Made by a program: the position numbers and the translations under genes. This document shows, piece by piece, positions 45,042-54,465 of a DNA stretch of 64,000 nt. The stretch spans positions 4,535,047 to 4,599,046 of the forward strand of contig NZ_CP012697.1 in assembly GCF_001314225.1 (NCBI RefSeq), read 5' to 3'. Below the pieces are notes generated by a model. It was not told where the DNA came from. It saw only the letters and a program-made list of their open reading frames with translations, and searched no databases. This stretch comes from Microbacterium sp. No. 7. Its GTDB lineage: Bacteria > Actinomycetota > Actinomycetes > Actinomycetales > Microbacteriaceae. Every line of letters starts with the position of its first letter. Positions within the stretch are counted from its first letter, which is position 1.

Positions 45042-46043
45042 TCAGAAGCAGGGGACGACCGACAACGACCGGCCTTCGGCGTCGAGTACGTGCCCGATCC
45101 GCTTCGCCACACGGAGCATGACCGATCGATCGGCGACGACGACATGAGGATGCTTGGCGACCAGGGCGGCTTCGTATCTGATGAGCTCGGCCGGATGCGA
45201 GAGCCATACCCACAGCACCAGGTTCTCCCGGGCAGCGACCGACATGAGCAGGCGCACCCCCGGCTCCCGCGCGATCGCGCGCCCCGTCTTCTCCAGCGCG
45301 GCGGGCGGCACGGCGAGCCGCAGGCAGGCGTGAACGGGAGAACCCGACACCGAGCTCGCGACTTCGCAACGGAGGGTGACGCGCTCGGAGCGCGCCAGCT
45401 GCTCGTACCGGCGGGCGAGCGTCGACGCGGGTCTTCCGAGTCGACGAGCGAGGCCCTCGAAGGAGACGCGGGCGTCGATGCTGAGGACGCGGAGCAGTTC
45501 GAGGTCGGCCTCGGCGACATCGCCTGATCGCGCATTCCGCCGTGCTCCCGACGCGCGCAGCTGTGATTCCTCCGTCCGACCGAGCGCCCCCACCCGCCAC
45601 TCACCGCCGTGCGTGAACATCCCGGATACGATCGCAGTCTCGACACGTGTCACATGCGGGAGCTTCTCGACACGACCGACGAGATAGTCGGCGAGTGCCG
45701 GCAGATCCTTGACGCCGACGGCCACCTGCAGGCTCCAACTGCTTGCCGGCATCTCGATCGTCACCGCCTCACGATCTTCACAGAGCGCTGCCGCGACGCT
45801 CTCGACGTGCCCCGCCTCGCAGACGACGCCGACGATCGCCATCACACGCCACGCGCCTGATGCCGGCCCGGGGATCGCGGTCGCCCAGGCGAGCCGGCGC
45901 TGCACCAAGCTGCTCCATCGCCGCGCCACCGTCACCGGCGATGTGTCCAAGACGGATCCGACCAGGCTCCACGGCGCTCGAGGGTTCACTTCGAGCGCGT
46001 GCACGATCGCCAGATCAAGCTCATCGACGAGCTGTTCGCCCAC
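45042..46043 (-). CDS. Double-unit Lrp/AsnC-type transcriptional regulator
   Basis: In this 333-residue regulator, two Lrp-like units are joined. The first has a helix-turn-helix at about 8-50 (ELDLAIVHALEVNPRAPWSLVGSVLDTSPVTVARRWSSL) and an effector-type domain to about 150. The second has a helix-turn-helix at about 178-225 (DLELLRVLSIDARVSFEGLARRLGRPASTLARRYEQL) and a second effector domain. Single-unit Lrp proteins are about 150 residues. The start is GTG at 46043. It lies upstream of, and in the same direction as, the catabolic cluster it probably controls in response to an amino acid-like ligand. Confidence 0.85.
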   Translation of the reverse strand: MGEQLVDELDLAIVHALEVNPRAPWSLVGSVLDTSPVTVARRWSSLVQRRLAWATAIPGPASGAWRVMAIVGVVCEAGHVESVAAALCEDREAVTIEMPASSWSLQVAVGVKDLPALADYLVGRVEKLPHVTRVETAIVSGMFTHGGEWRVGALGRTEESQLRASGARRNARSGDVAEADLELLRVLSIDARVSFEGLARRLGRPASTLARRYEQLARSERVTLRCEVASSVSGSPVHACLRLAVPPAALEKTGRAIAREPGVRLLMSVAARENLVLWVWLSHPAELIRYEAALVAKHPHVVVADRSVMLRVAKRIGHVLDAEGRSLSVVPCF

Positions 46044-46294
46044 GTGGCCTCCGCACTTTCTCCGGTGGTCTCATCCAGCAGATGTCCGCGGTCGGCCAGC
46101 GGTCGGCGAAGGTGATGGCGAACGCAGTGACAGCAGGCTCCCCGCGCATCGCCCATCGGGCTCGGCCCGCAACAGTCGGCTCGAGTGAGCTGATGACAAG
46201 ATACAGGCACTTCCGCGCGGCCTGACCCGCCGCCGGATGCGCCTGTCCCACGTCACCTGGAACAAGCGGTTCCGGCGTCGATCCGCCACGGCCG

Positions 46295-47722
46295 CTACCC
46301 GCGCGCCGCCCACCATTCGCGCAGGCGCTGCTCCGCGGCATCCGCGCCGATCCTGCCCTCGTCGAGCCGGATGTCGAGCAGGAAGCGGTAGGCCTCGCCG
46401 ATCTCCCGGCCGGGCCCGATGCCCAGGATCTGCTGGATCTGGTTGCCGTCGAGCTCGGGACGCATGGCATCCAGCTCTTCCTGAGCCGCCAGCTCCGCGA
46501 TGCGGTGCTCGATGTCGTCGTAGGCGTTCGCAAGACGCGCGGCCTTGCGGCGGTTGCGCGTCGTGACGTCGGCCCGCGTGAGGATGTGCAGGCGTTCCAG
46601 CTCATCGCCGGCGTCGCGCACGTAGCGGCGCACGGCCGAGTCGGTCCATGCGCCCTCGGAGTAGCCGAAGAAGCGCAGGTGCTGCTCGATCAGCTGGCAC
46701 ACCGACGACGTCGTGTCGGCGTCGAACCGCAGCGCCTGCAGCCGCTTGCGCGCCATGCGGGCGCCCTTCACGTCGTGGTGGTGGAAGCTCACCCCTCCGC
46801 CCGGCTCGAGCTTGCGCGTCGCCGGCTTGCCGATGTCGTGCAGCAGCGCGGCGAGGCGCAGCGGAACGTCGGGCGCCGCTCCCGGATGCCGCTCGTGCTC
46901 CAGCTCGATCGCCTGCCGCAGCACCGTGAGCGAGTGCTCGTAGACGTCCTTGTGATGGTGGTGCTCGTCGACCTCGAGGCGCAGGCTCGGCACCTCGGGC
47001 AGGAACTCGTCCATCAGCCCCGTCTCCACGAGGATGCGGATGCCGCGCACGGGATCGTCGGTCTGCAGCAGCTTCACGAGCTCGCCCTGCACGCGCTCCG
47101 CGCTCACGATGCCGAGCGACGCGTGCAGCTCGGTCATCGCCGCGAGCGTCGCCGGATCGACGTCGAACCCCAGCTGCGACGCGAAACGGGCCGCGCGCAG
47201 CATGCGCAGCGGGTCGTCGCCGAAGCTCACGGCGGGGTCGGCGGGCGTGCGCAGCACCTCCGCGATCAGGTCCTCGACGCCGCCGGTGGGGTCGACGAGC
47301 GTCGGACCCGGCACCCGCAGCGCCATCGCCCCGACCGTGAAGTCGCGGCGGGCGAGATCGCCCTCGAGCGTGTCGCCGAACTCGACGGTCGGCTTGCGGG
47401 TGACGCCGTCGTAGCTGTCGGCGCGGTAGGTCGTGATCTCCACTTGCTCGCCGTGGACCTTCGCGCCGATCGTGCCGAAGGCCCGGCCGATGTCCCACGT
47501 CGCCGACGCGAGCGGCTTCACGACGCCCAGGATGTCGTCGGGCCGCGCGTTCGTCGTGAAGTCGAGGTCGTTGATCGCGCGCCCCAGCAGCGCGTCGCGC
47601 ACGGGACCGCCCACGATCGCCAGCTCGAACCCGGCATCCGCGAACGCCTGTGCGAGGGTGCGCACGACCGGGGTCTCGGCGAGCGTCCCGAGACGAGCGA
47701 CGCCCTCGGCCATGTTGAGCAT
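46295..47722 (-). CDS. cca: CCA-adding tRNA nucleotidyltransferase
   Basis: This 475-residue class II nucleotidyltransferase adds or repairs the 3' CCA of tRNA. LAIVGGPVRDALLGR is the family GG signature, NDLDFTTNA carries the catalytic DxD, and RRDFTVGAMA and DPLRMLRAARFASQLGF are the ATP/CTP recognition motifs. An HD domain follows (LAALLHDIGKP, HHHDVKGARMA), which is usual in actinobacteria. I chose the ATG at 47722 because homologues begin close to LNMAEG; an upstream ATG at 47818 would add 32 basic residues and overlap the CorA start region. It is divergent from corA. Confidence 0.93.
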   Translation of the reverse strand: MLNMAEGVARLGTLAETPVVRTLAQAFADAGFELAIVGGPVRDALLGRAINDLDFTTNARPDDILGVVKPLASATWDIGRAFGTIGAKVHGEQVEITTYRADSYDGVTRKPTVEFGDTLEGDLARRDFTVGAMALRVPGPTLVDPTGGVEDLIAEVLRTPADPAVSFGDDPLRMLRAARFASQLGFDVDPATLAAMTELHASLGIVSAERVQGELVKLLQTDDPVRGIRILVETGLMDEFLPEVPSLRLEVDEHHHHKDVYEHSLTVLRQAIELEHERHPGAAPDVPLRLAALLHDIGKPATRKLEPGGGVSFHHHDVKGARMARKRLQALRFDADTTSSVCQLIEQHLRFFGYSEGAWTDSAVRRYVRDAGDELERLHILTRADVTTRNRRKAARLANAYDDIEHRIAELAAQEELDAMRPELDGNQIQQILGIGPGREIGEAYRFLLDIRLDEGRIGADAAEQRLREWWAARG

Positions 47723-47832
47723 GGGTTCCAGCGTACCGGCGGCGGATGCGACGACCCGGCGCCCGCCCCGACCCGGGATGCGGCGCGGACGACGTTGGGG
47801 GGAGGATGGGTCCGACACCGGAGGGAGGGCGC

Positions 47833-48894
47833 ATGGCCCGGCCGCACGACCACGACGAGCCCACGACGGCGCCCGTGCTCACACGGCGCATCGTCGACGG
47901 CATCCCCCAGCGGCTGACGGCGGGCGACACGTTCGCCGACGCGCTCGCCTTCGCCGACGACGGCGACGACCGCCTCGCCCTCACGGTCGTGCCCCGGCCC
48001 GATCCCGACACGATCACGGAGCTCGCGAACGCCTGGCGGCTGCATCCGCTGCTGCTCGAAGACCTGCTGCAGGCCGAGCAGCGCCCCAAGGTCGAGCGCT
48101 ACGACGACGTGCTGTTCCTCGTGGTGCGCTCGGCGCGCTACCTCGACGACGTCGAGGAGGTCGAGTTCAGCGAGTTCCACCTGCTCGTGCGGCCGCGCGT
48201 CGTCGTCATCGTGTGCCAGGACGGCCGGCTCGCCGACGGCACCGTGATCACGCCGAGCACGGTCGAGGCGGCCGAGGCCCCGCTCGGCGACGGCACCCTG
48301 CTGCTCGGCGACCCCGAGCTGCTGCGGCTCGGCCCCGAGGCGCTCGTCTACCGGCTGCTCGACGCGATCGTCGACGGCTACTATCCCGTGCTCGACGGCC
48401 TGCAGACCGACCGCGAGCAGATCGAGCGCCAGGTGTTCAGCGGCGACGCCGCCGCCGCGGAGCGCATCTACCGGCTGAGCCACGAGGTCATCGACCTGCT
48501 GCACGCGACGACCGCGCTCGCCAAGGTGCTGCAGCGCCTGCAGCTCGGCGCCGACCGCTACGCCGTGCCGACGCCGCTGCTCGCGCACCTGCAGGACGTC
48601 GCCGACCACCTTGCCCACGTGATCGCCGAGACGACCGAGCTGCGCGACGCGCTGTCGCAGATCCTCAACGTGAACGCGACGCTGGTGGCGCAGCGGCAGA
48701 ACGAGGACATGAAGAAGATCTCCGGCTGGGCGGCGATCCTGTTCGCGCCCACGCTCATCGGCGCCGTGTACGGCATGAACTTCGACGTCATGCCCGAGCT
48801 GCACTGGGCCTTCGGCTATCCCGTCGCGCTCGGCGCGATGCTCGCGTTCGCGACGACGCTGTACATCGTCTTCAAACGCAAGAAGTGGATGTGA
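47833..48894 (+). CDS. corA: CorA-family divalent cation transporter
   Basis: This 353-residue protein has a large cytoplasmic domain followed by two C-terminal membrane helices. The selectivity motif YGMNF sits at the end of the first helix (AAILFAPTLIGAVYGMNFDV), and the chain ends KRKKWM. The loop after GMN reads DVMPELHW, matching the MPEL consensus. CorA channels conduct Mg2+ (also Co2+ or Ni2+) as pentamers. GGAGGGAGGG precedes the ATG at 47833. Its stop is 9 bp from the convergent methyltransferase stop. Confidence 0.93.
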   Translation: MARPHDHDEPTTAPVLTRRIVDGIPQRLTAGDTFADALAFADDGDDRLALTVVPRPDPDTITELANAWRLHPLLLEDLLQAEQRPKVERYDDVLFLVVRSARYLDDVEEVEFSEFHLLVRPRVVVIVCQDGRLADGTVITPSTVEAAEAPLGDGTLLLGDPELLRLGPEALVYRLLDAIVDGYYPVLDGLQTDREQIERQVFSGDAAAAERIYRLSHEVIDLLHATTALAKVLQRLQLGADRYAVPTPLLAHLQDVADHLAHVIAETTELRDALSQILNVNATLVAQRQNEDMKKISGWAAILFAPTLIGAVYGMNFDVMPELHWAFGYPVALGAMLAFATTLYIVFKRKKWM

Positions 48895-48903
48895 GGCCCG
48901 CCG

Positions 48904-50439
48904 TCAGCTCAGCTGAAGGATGCCGGTGAACACGAGCTCGCGCACGCGGGGGAGCAGATCGGCGCGCAGCGCGGACGCATCGGCCTCGAGCAGCTCGGCG
49001 ATCGCGTCGACGAGCACGCCCACCGGCAGCTCGCCGTCGCACGCCCCGACGAGCGCGGCGAGCGCGGGGTCGACCTCGACGACGCGCGCGAAGCCGCCGC
49101 CCTGGCGCAGCTCGATCACGCTCGGGCTCTCGGCGCCGGGCAGGTGGTGGCGCGCCTCGGTCACGTCGCCGGCCACGCACAGCGTCGCGCCGGCGAGCGC
49201 GGCGTCGTCGAGCACGGCCAGCCGGTCCCACGCGTCAAGGGCCTCGGCGAGATGCGGCGCGAGAGGGCCCGGCACCGGCTGCGTGACGCGCTCGTAGCGC
49301 GCGAGCGGCGCGGCGGCGGACTCCGGCATCCGCCGGCGCAGCAGGACGTAGCCGAAGCCGATCGCGGTCACCCCGCGCGCGGCGAAGTCGGCGAGCCAGG
49401 CGTCGACGAGGCCCTCGTAGGCCGTGCTGCCCGGCGCGGTGCCGCCGTCGCGCACCCACAGCTGCGCGTAGCCGAGCGGATCGAGCAGCTCGCGCTCGAC
49501 GACCCACGCGTCGAGCGGCACGGGCGACGACGACACCCAGTCGCGCACGCGATCGAGGCCCGGGGCCCCCGACCGGTACTCCCAGTTGCCGAGCAGCTGC
49601 GCGACGCCGCCGGGGGCGAGCACGGCGCCGACGCCGCGCACGAACGACGCGACGAGCTCGTCGCCGGCCATGCCGCCGTCGCGGTACTCGTACTGCGGCA
49701 CGCCCGCGACGCGCGGCGTGATCACGAACGGCGGGTTCGACACGACGCGGTCGAACAGCTCGCCCGCGACGGGCTCGAACAGGCTGCCGCGGCGCACCTC
49801 GATCGCGTCGACCCCGTTGAGCAGCGCGTTGACGCGCGTGAACCACAGCGCGCGCTCCGAGACATCCGTCGCGACCACGCCGTCGGCGGCGCGCCGCGCC
49901 CGCAGGGCCTGGATGCCGCAGCCCGTCCCCACGTCGAGCACGCGGCCGACGGGAGCCGGCAGCTGCAGGCCCGCGAGCGTCAGCGACGCGCCGCCCACGC
50001 CGAGCACGTGGCCGGTCGGCAGCGCGCCGCGCAGCGCCGCCTCGTCGAGGTCGCTCGCGATGAGCCACTCCCCCTCGCCCCGGTCGTCGGCGAAGTCCTG
50101 CGGACGGATGAGCGCCGTCGGGGCCACGACGCCGTCGGCCGTCGAGGCCAGGCCGAGGGCGACCAGCCCGTCAGCGCCGACGCGCGGCAGTGCGGCGTCC
50201 ACCCGCTTGCGCGGCAGCGGGTCGCCGAGGAAGAACAGCAGGCAGGCGGTCGCGAGCGCGTCGGCGCGTCCCTCGAGCGCGGTGCGCGCCGGGCCGGGCA
50301 GGCCCGCGCCGATCGCCGCGTCGGCGAGCGGTCCCCATGCCTCGCGCACGGCGGCCGCGGTGTATCCGGCATCCACGAGGTCGGCGCGCAGCGCGGCGAT
50401 CCCGTCGTCCGCTCGGCGCTCGCTGTCGAGGTCGGCCAT
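48904..50439 (-). CDS. Class I SAM-dependent methyltransferase (NPPF type)
   Basis: In this 511-residue protein, residues about 1-135 form an N-terminal domain with an HTH-like feel (AATACLLFFLGDPLPRKRVDAALP). The catalytic domain has the SAM-binding motif VLDVGTGCGIQALRA and the N-methylation motif SNPPFVITPR. A further C-terminal region is Ala/Leu-rich. NPPF/NPPY motifs occur in enzymes methylating adenine, cytosine or glutamine amino groups; RlmG/RsmC-type rRNA methyltransferases and PrmC share this architecture. The substrate is not resolved. The ATG at 50439 was chosen over an upstream extension that lacks conserved sequence. Confidence 0.82.
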   Translation of the reverse strand: MADLDSERRADDGIAALRADLVDAGYTAAAVREAWGPLADAAIGAGLPGPARTALEGRADALATACLLFFLGDPLPRKRVDAALPRVGADGLVALGLASTADGVVAPTALIRPQDFADDRGEGEWLIASDLDEAALRGALPTGHVLGVGGASLTLAGLQLPAPVGRVLDVGTGCGIQALRARRAADGVVATDVSERALWFTRVNALLNGVDAIEVRRGSLFEPVAGELFDRVVSNPPFVITPRVAGVPQYEYRDGGMAGDELVASFVRGVGAVLAPGGVAQLLGNWEYRSGAPGLDRVRDWVSSSPVPLDAWVVERELLDPLGYAQLWVRDGGTAPGSTAYEGLVDAWLADFAARGVTAIGFGYVLLRRRMPESAAAPLARYERVTQPVPGPLAPHLAEALDAWDRLAVLDDAALAGATLCVAGDVTEARHHLPGAESPSVIELRQGGGFARVVEVDPALAALVGACDGELPVGVLVDAIAELLEADASALRADLLPRVRELVFTGILQLS

Positions 50440-50558
50440 GGGGCCACACGTTACCCCACGGGTGTGACATCGGCGCGGCCGGTCACCGGGGGCGCACAGC
50501 GGCGGGACCATAGAATCGCACCAGATCGTGCGGTCCGGAATCGCACGGAACCCTCACG

Positions 50559-52748
50559 ATGCCGACCCATTCCCCTGCTCCCCTGCGCGCGCTGCGCCCT
50601 GCGCTGCTCCGCGTGCTGCTCTGTGTGCTGCTGCCCGTGCTGCTGCTCATGGCCGCCGTGCTGCTGCCGCTGCCCGCCGCGACGGCGGCGACGCAGGAGG
50701 AGTCACCGGTCGCCTTCGTGATCGCCGCCTCGGGCGGCGGCGTGATCACGCCCGGCCAGGGCTTCGCGATCAGCGCCCAGGCGCCGGGCGACGCCACCGC
50801 ACCCGGCGACGTGCTGTTCCGGTATGCGCCGCACCGCCTGGAGAGCGCCGACGAGATCGCGGCGTGGCTCGGCGGCGACCTCGGCATCGACGACACCGTG
50901 CCCCTCGCGACGGCCGCGTTCACGCCGACGGCGAGCGGCGGGCTCACCGCGACGGCGACGGTCGACGCGACCGCGGGCGGCGTCGACCAGCTCGCGCCGG
51001 GGGTCTATCCGCTGCTCGCGACCGCCTCGGGCGACACGGCCCGCAGCACGATCGTCGTCCCCGCCGCGACCTCGGCGCCGGTCGCCGCGATCGTTCCCCT
51101 CGTCGCGCCGGCGATCGACCATCCGCTGCTCACCGCCGACGAGCTGGAGCAGCTGACCGGCCCCGACGGATCGCTGCGCGCCCAGCTGGATGCCGTCGCC
51201 GGAACCGCCGCGGTCCTCGCGGTCGACCCGGCGATCGTCGCCGCGATCCGCGTGCTCGGCGACGAGGCGCCCTCCGGCGCGACCGCGTGGCTCGACCGCC
51301 TGCTCGCGCTGCCCAACGAGCGGTTCGCGCTGACCTTCGGCGACACCGACCTCACGGCGCAGCTGGCCGCGGGCCTCGAGCAGCCGCTGCAGATCGAGAC
51401 GCTCGCGCCGTTGCTCGCGAACGGCGGCTTCAGCGAGCCCGACGCCGGTGAGGGGGATGCCGCCCCGCAGCAGCCGGCCGACACGCCCGCCCCGCCGCCG
51501 AGCTCGCCGCAGCCGACGCCCGGCGACCAGCCGCACACCGTCGCGGAGCTGCTCGACATCGGCCCCGCGCTCCCGCCCGTGTGGTGGCCCGCGACCGGCA
51601 CCGCCTCGGGCGACGCCGTGACCTCGCTGATGGGTTTCGCCCCCGAGCACACGATCACCCTCGCCACCTCCGACGTCGCGGATGCCGCCCCGTGGGTGCG
51701 CGCGGGAGACGCCTACGCCCTCACGTACGACGCGCGGCTCGCCGGCGCGCTGCGCGAGATCGCCCTGCGCGACCCCGGGGTGCAGCGCGCGGCGGCGCAC
51801 GCCACGGCATCCGCCTACGCGGCCGTCGCCGACCCCTCCCAGCCGCTGCTCGCCGTCGTCGACCGCCCCGCCTCGACCGCGAGCGACCCCCACACCGGCC
51901 TGCGCGACGCGGTGCTGACCGCCACGGGCCTCGCCGGCCGCCCGTCGACCGACCTGAGCAGCATCACGGCATCCGCCGCCACGGCGACGACGTTCGCAGA
52001 GACCGGCACCGTGGCCGACGAGGGACGCGCGAACATCCTCTCGGCGCTGCTCGCCGACGAGGACCGCCTCGCGAGGTTCGGGACGATCCTCGCCGACCCG
52101 GCCGTGCTCACGGCGCCCGAGCGCGCCCGCACGCTGCAGCTCATGGGCAACGCCTGGCTCGGCGATGCCGACGGCTGGGCCGACGCGGTCGCCGAGCGCC
52201 GCGCGACGACGCAGAGCACGCTCGGCAGCGTGCATCTCGTGCCGTCGAGCGACATGGTGCTGCTCGGCACCAACACGTCGCTCGTCTTCACGGTGCGCAA
52301 CGACCTGCGGTGGCCCGTGTCGCTCGTCGCCTACGCGCAGCCGTCCGATCCGCGTCTCGTCGTGCAGGAGCGCACGACGATCGAGGCGGGCGCGGCGCAG
52401 AACACGCGCATCGAGATCCCCGTGCAGTCGCGGGTCGCGAGCGGCGAGACACGCCTCGAGGTCTCCCTGCGCGGTCTCGAGCCGCACTCCATTCCCGTCG
52501 GCGATCCCGTCACGATCAGGGTGTCGGTGCGCGCCGAATGGGAGTCGGTGGGCGTCGTGGTGCTCGCGATCGGCGTGGCCGTGCTGCTCGTGGCGGGCAC
52601 CGTGCGCACCGTGCAGCGCATCCGCAAGCGACGCGCGAGCCGGGCGGAGGCCGAGAGCGGCGCGGCCGAGGCTGGGAATGCGGATGCCGGCGACACCGCC
52701 GCCGGCACGGAGCAGACCGTCGGGGGGACGAAGGACGTCGATGGCTAG
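50559..52748 (+). CDS. DUF6049-family secreted/membrane protein
   Basis: The protein has 729 residues, with a long signal peptide (residues 1-44, ending PLPAATAA), a large extracytoplasmic region, a Pro-rich linker at about 300-325 (PADTPAPPPSSPQPTPGDQP), and one membrane helix near 665-690 followed by a short basic and acidic tail. This is the uncharacterised protein typically encoded directly ahead of MurJ in actinobacteria, which suggests a role in lipid II export or cell-wall assembly. Its stop overlaps the murJ start by 8 bp, so the two are coupled. Confidence 0.85.
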   Translation: MPTHSPAPLRALRPALLRVLLCVLLPVLLLMAAVLLPLPAATAATQEESPVAFVIAASGGGVITPGQGFAISAQAPGDATAPGDVLFRYAPHRLESADEIAAWLGGDLGIDDTVPLATAAFTPTASGGLTATATVDATAGGVDQLAPGVYPLLATASGDTARSTIVVPAATSAPVAAIVPLVAPAIDHPLLTADELEQLTGPDGSLRAQLDAVAGTAAVLAVDPAIVAAIRVLGDEAPSGATAWLDRLLALPNERFALTFGDTDLTAQLAAGLEQPLQIETLAPLLANGGFSEPDAGEGDAAPQQPADTPAPPPSSPQPTPGDQPHTVAELLDIGPALPPVWWPATGTASGDAVTSLMGFAPEHTITLATSDVADAAPWVRAGDAYALTYDARLAGALREIALRDPGVQRAAAHATASAYAAVADPSQPLLAVVDRPASTASDPHTGLRDAVLTATGLAGRPSTDLSSITASAATATTFAETGTVADEGRANILSALLADEDRLARFGTILADPAVLTAPERARTLQLMGNAWLGDADGWADAVAERRATTQSTLGSVHLVPSSDMVLLGTNTSLVFTVRNDLRWPVSLVAYAQPSDPRLVVQERTTIEAGAAQNTRIEIPVQSRVASGETRLEVSLRGLEPHSIPVGDPVTIRVSVRAEWESVGVVVLAIGVAVLLVAGTVRTVQRIRKRRASRAEAESGAAEAGNADAGDTAAGTEQTVGGTKDVDG

Positions 52749-54360
52749 TCACGCGCGCGCGAGCGCTCTCATCGGGGCCGGCACGCTGGTCTCGCGCATC
52801 ACGGGCCTCGTGCGCTCGATCGTGCTGGTCGCGGTGATCGGATCCGTCGCGTCGCGCGCGGCGGACGCGTTCTCGACCGCGGTGTCGCTCCCCCAGCAGT
52901 TCTACGAGCTGATCGCCGCGGGCGTCATCACGGGCATCATCGTGCCGCAGATCGTCAAGGCCGCCGGCCACCGCGACGGCGGCTCGCGGTTCGTCTCCAA
53001 GCTCATCACGCTCGGCACCGTCATCCTGCTCGGCGCGACCGTGCTGCTCATGGCGATCGCGCCGCTGCTCATCTGGCTGTTCGCACCCCACTACACGCCC
53101 GAGCAGCAGGCGCTGGCCGTCTCGTTCGCCTACTGGGTGCTCCCCCAGCTGCTCTTCTACGGCCTGTTCGCGCTCGTCGGCGAGGCGCTCAACGCGCGCA
53201 AGGTGTTCGGCCCCTACGCGTGGGCGCCCGCGATCAACAACATCGTCTCGATCGCGGGATTCGGCGTGTTCATCGCGCTCTTCGGCGGCCCCCTGACCGA
53301 CGTCGCCGACTGGGATGCCGGAAAGATCGCGCTGCTCGGCGGCGTCGCCACCGGCGGCATCGTGCTGCAGCTCGTCGTGCTGCTGCTGTTCTGGCGGCGC
53401 ACGGGACTGCACGTGCGCCCCGACTTCCGCTGGCGCGGCATCGGCCTGCGTCACATCGGCACGCTCGCGTGGTGGACGTTCCTCACCGTCGTGGTCGGAC
53501 AGCTCGCCGGCATCGTGCAGTCGCAGGCGGTCTCCTCGGCGTCGGGCGACAACGCCGGCATCATGACGATCAGCCTGGCGTGGCTCCTCTTCATGCTGCC
53601 GCACTCCATCGTCACCGTCTCCATCTCGACCACCTACTTCACCCAGCTCACCGAGTTCGTCGAGAACGGCGACGACGCCGGCATCCGCACCAACCTCGAC
53701 GAGTCGATCCGCTCGATCGGACTGTTCGTCTTCGGGCTCATGGCGGCGATCGCCGCCGCCGCCGTGCCGCTGTCGCGCGTGCTGACGAACGACGCCGGCG
53801 AGGCCGTCGCGATGGCGTGGGTGCTGTGCGCGTACCTCGTCGCGCTGGTGCCGCTCGGAGTCACCGTCGTGGTCCGCCGCGCCTTCTTCGCCTACCAGGA
53901 CACGCGCACGCCGTTCCTCTTCTCGCTGGTGCAGGCGGGGCTCTCGGCGCTCGGCGCCGCGCTCACGATGGCCGCCGCGCTCACCGGGATGCTGCCGCTC
54001 GCGTTCGTCGCCGCGACGGTCGCCCTCACCCAGTCGATCGCGAACATCGTGCAACTGCCGATCGCCGTGCGACTGCTGCGCCGCCACCTGCCGTCGTCGT
54101 TCGCCTGGGGACCCACCTGGCGCGCCCTCGCGCGGTTCGGCGTCGCGGCGGTGCCCGCGTTCCTCGCCGGATGGGGGCTGTTCCTGTGGACCGGCGGGCC
54201 GGCGGGCTGGACCGCCGCGGGACTGCTGTCCGGCATCCTCGGCGGCGGCCTCATCGGTGCGACGTCGCTGCTCGTCTACGTCGCCGCGCTCGCGGCGCTC
54301 CGCGCGCCGGAGCTCGCCGTCGCCGGCCGGTACGTGCGGCGCTTCCTGCCCGGCCGCTGA
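52741..54360 (+). CDS. murJ: Lipid II flippase MurJ
   Basis: This 539-residue MOP-superfamily protein has about 14 hydrophobic segments. It shows the family start [52 protein letters not shown] and [24 protein letters not shown], typical of actinobacterial MurJ/MviN. It flips the peptidoglycan precursor lipid II to the outer face of the membrane. Unlike the mycobacterial orthologue it has no pseudokinase extension. It follows the DUF6049 gene with an 8-bp overlap and precedes trxB. Confidence 0.95.
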   Translation: MASHARASALIGAGTLVSRITGLVRSIVLVAVIGSVASRAADAFSTAVSLPQQFYELIAAGVITGIIVPQIVKAAGHRDGGSRFVSKLITLGTVILLGATVLLMAIAPLLIWLFAPHYTPEQQALAVSFAYWVLPQLLFYGLFALVGEALNARKVFGPYAWAPAINNIVSIAGFGVFIALFGGPLTDVADWDAGKIALLGGVATGGIVLQLVVLLLFWRRTGLHVRPDFRWRGIGLRHIGTLAWWTFLTVVVGQLAGIVQSQAVSSASGDNAGIMTISLAWLLFMLPHSIVTVSISTTYFTQLTEFVENGDDAGIRTNLDESIRSIGLFVFGLMAAIAAAAVPLSRVLTNDAGEAVAMAWVLCAYLVALVPLGVTVVVRRAFFAYQDTRTPFLFSLVQAGLSALGAALTMAAALTGMLPLAFVAATVALTQSIANIVQLPIAVRLLRRHLPSSFAWGPTWRALARFGVAAVPAFLAGWGLFLWTGGPAGWTAAGLLSGILGGGLIGATSLLVYVAALAALRAPELAVAGRYVRRFLPGR

Positions 54361-54395
54361 CCCGGGCGACCTGTGTGACGGGCGGTGCGACCGGC

Positions 54396-54422
54396 GGAAT
54401 GCGACGCGCCTACGATGGGTTG
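54396..54422 (+). promoter_or_regulatory. SigR/SigH-type promoter upstream of trxB
   Basis: GGAAT at 54396-54400 is followed after 18 bp by GTTG at 54419-54422. This matches the GGAAT/GTT pattern of the thiol-stress sigma factors SigR (Streptomyces) and SigH (mycobacteria), which control thioredoxin genes. The putative start point would lie about 30-40 bp before the trxB GTG. Confidence 0.5.
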
Positions 54423-54465
54423 CACGTGTGTGGCGGGCCGTGCGGCCCACGAAGGAGGCGTCGCG

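Noticed and set aside
46044..46294. Possible small gene between the Lrp regulator and cca
   Set aside because: No frame with a ribosome site and coding-like third positions; only a short dyad (GGAAC...GTTCC at 46259-46273) that may be a terminator.
50527..50547. CGTGCG-N9-CGCACG dyad upstream of the DUF6049 gene
   Set aside because: Short arms in GC-rich sequence are expected by chance; no second copy seen in the window.
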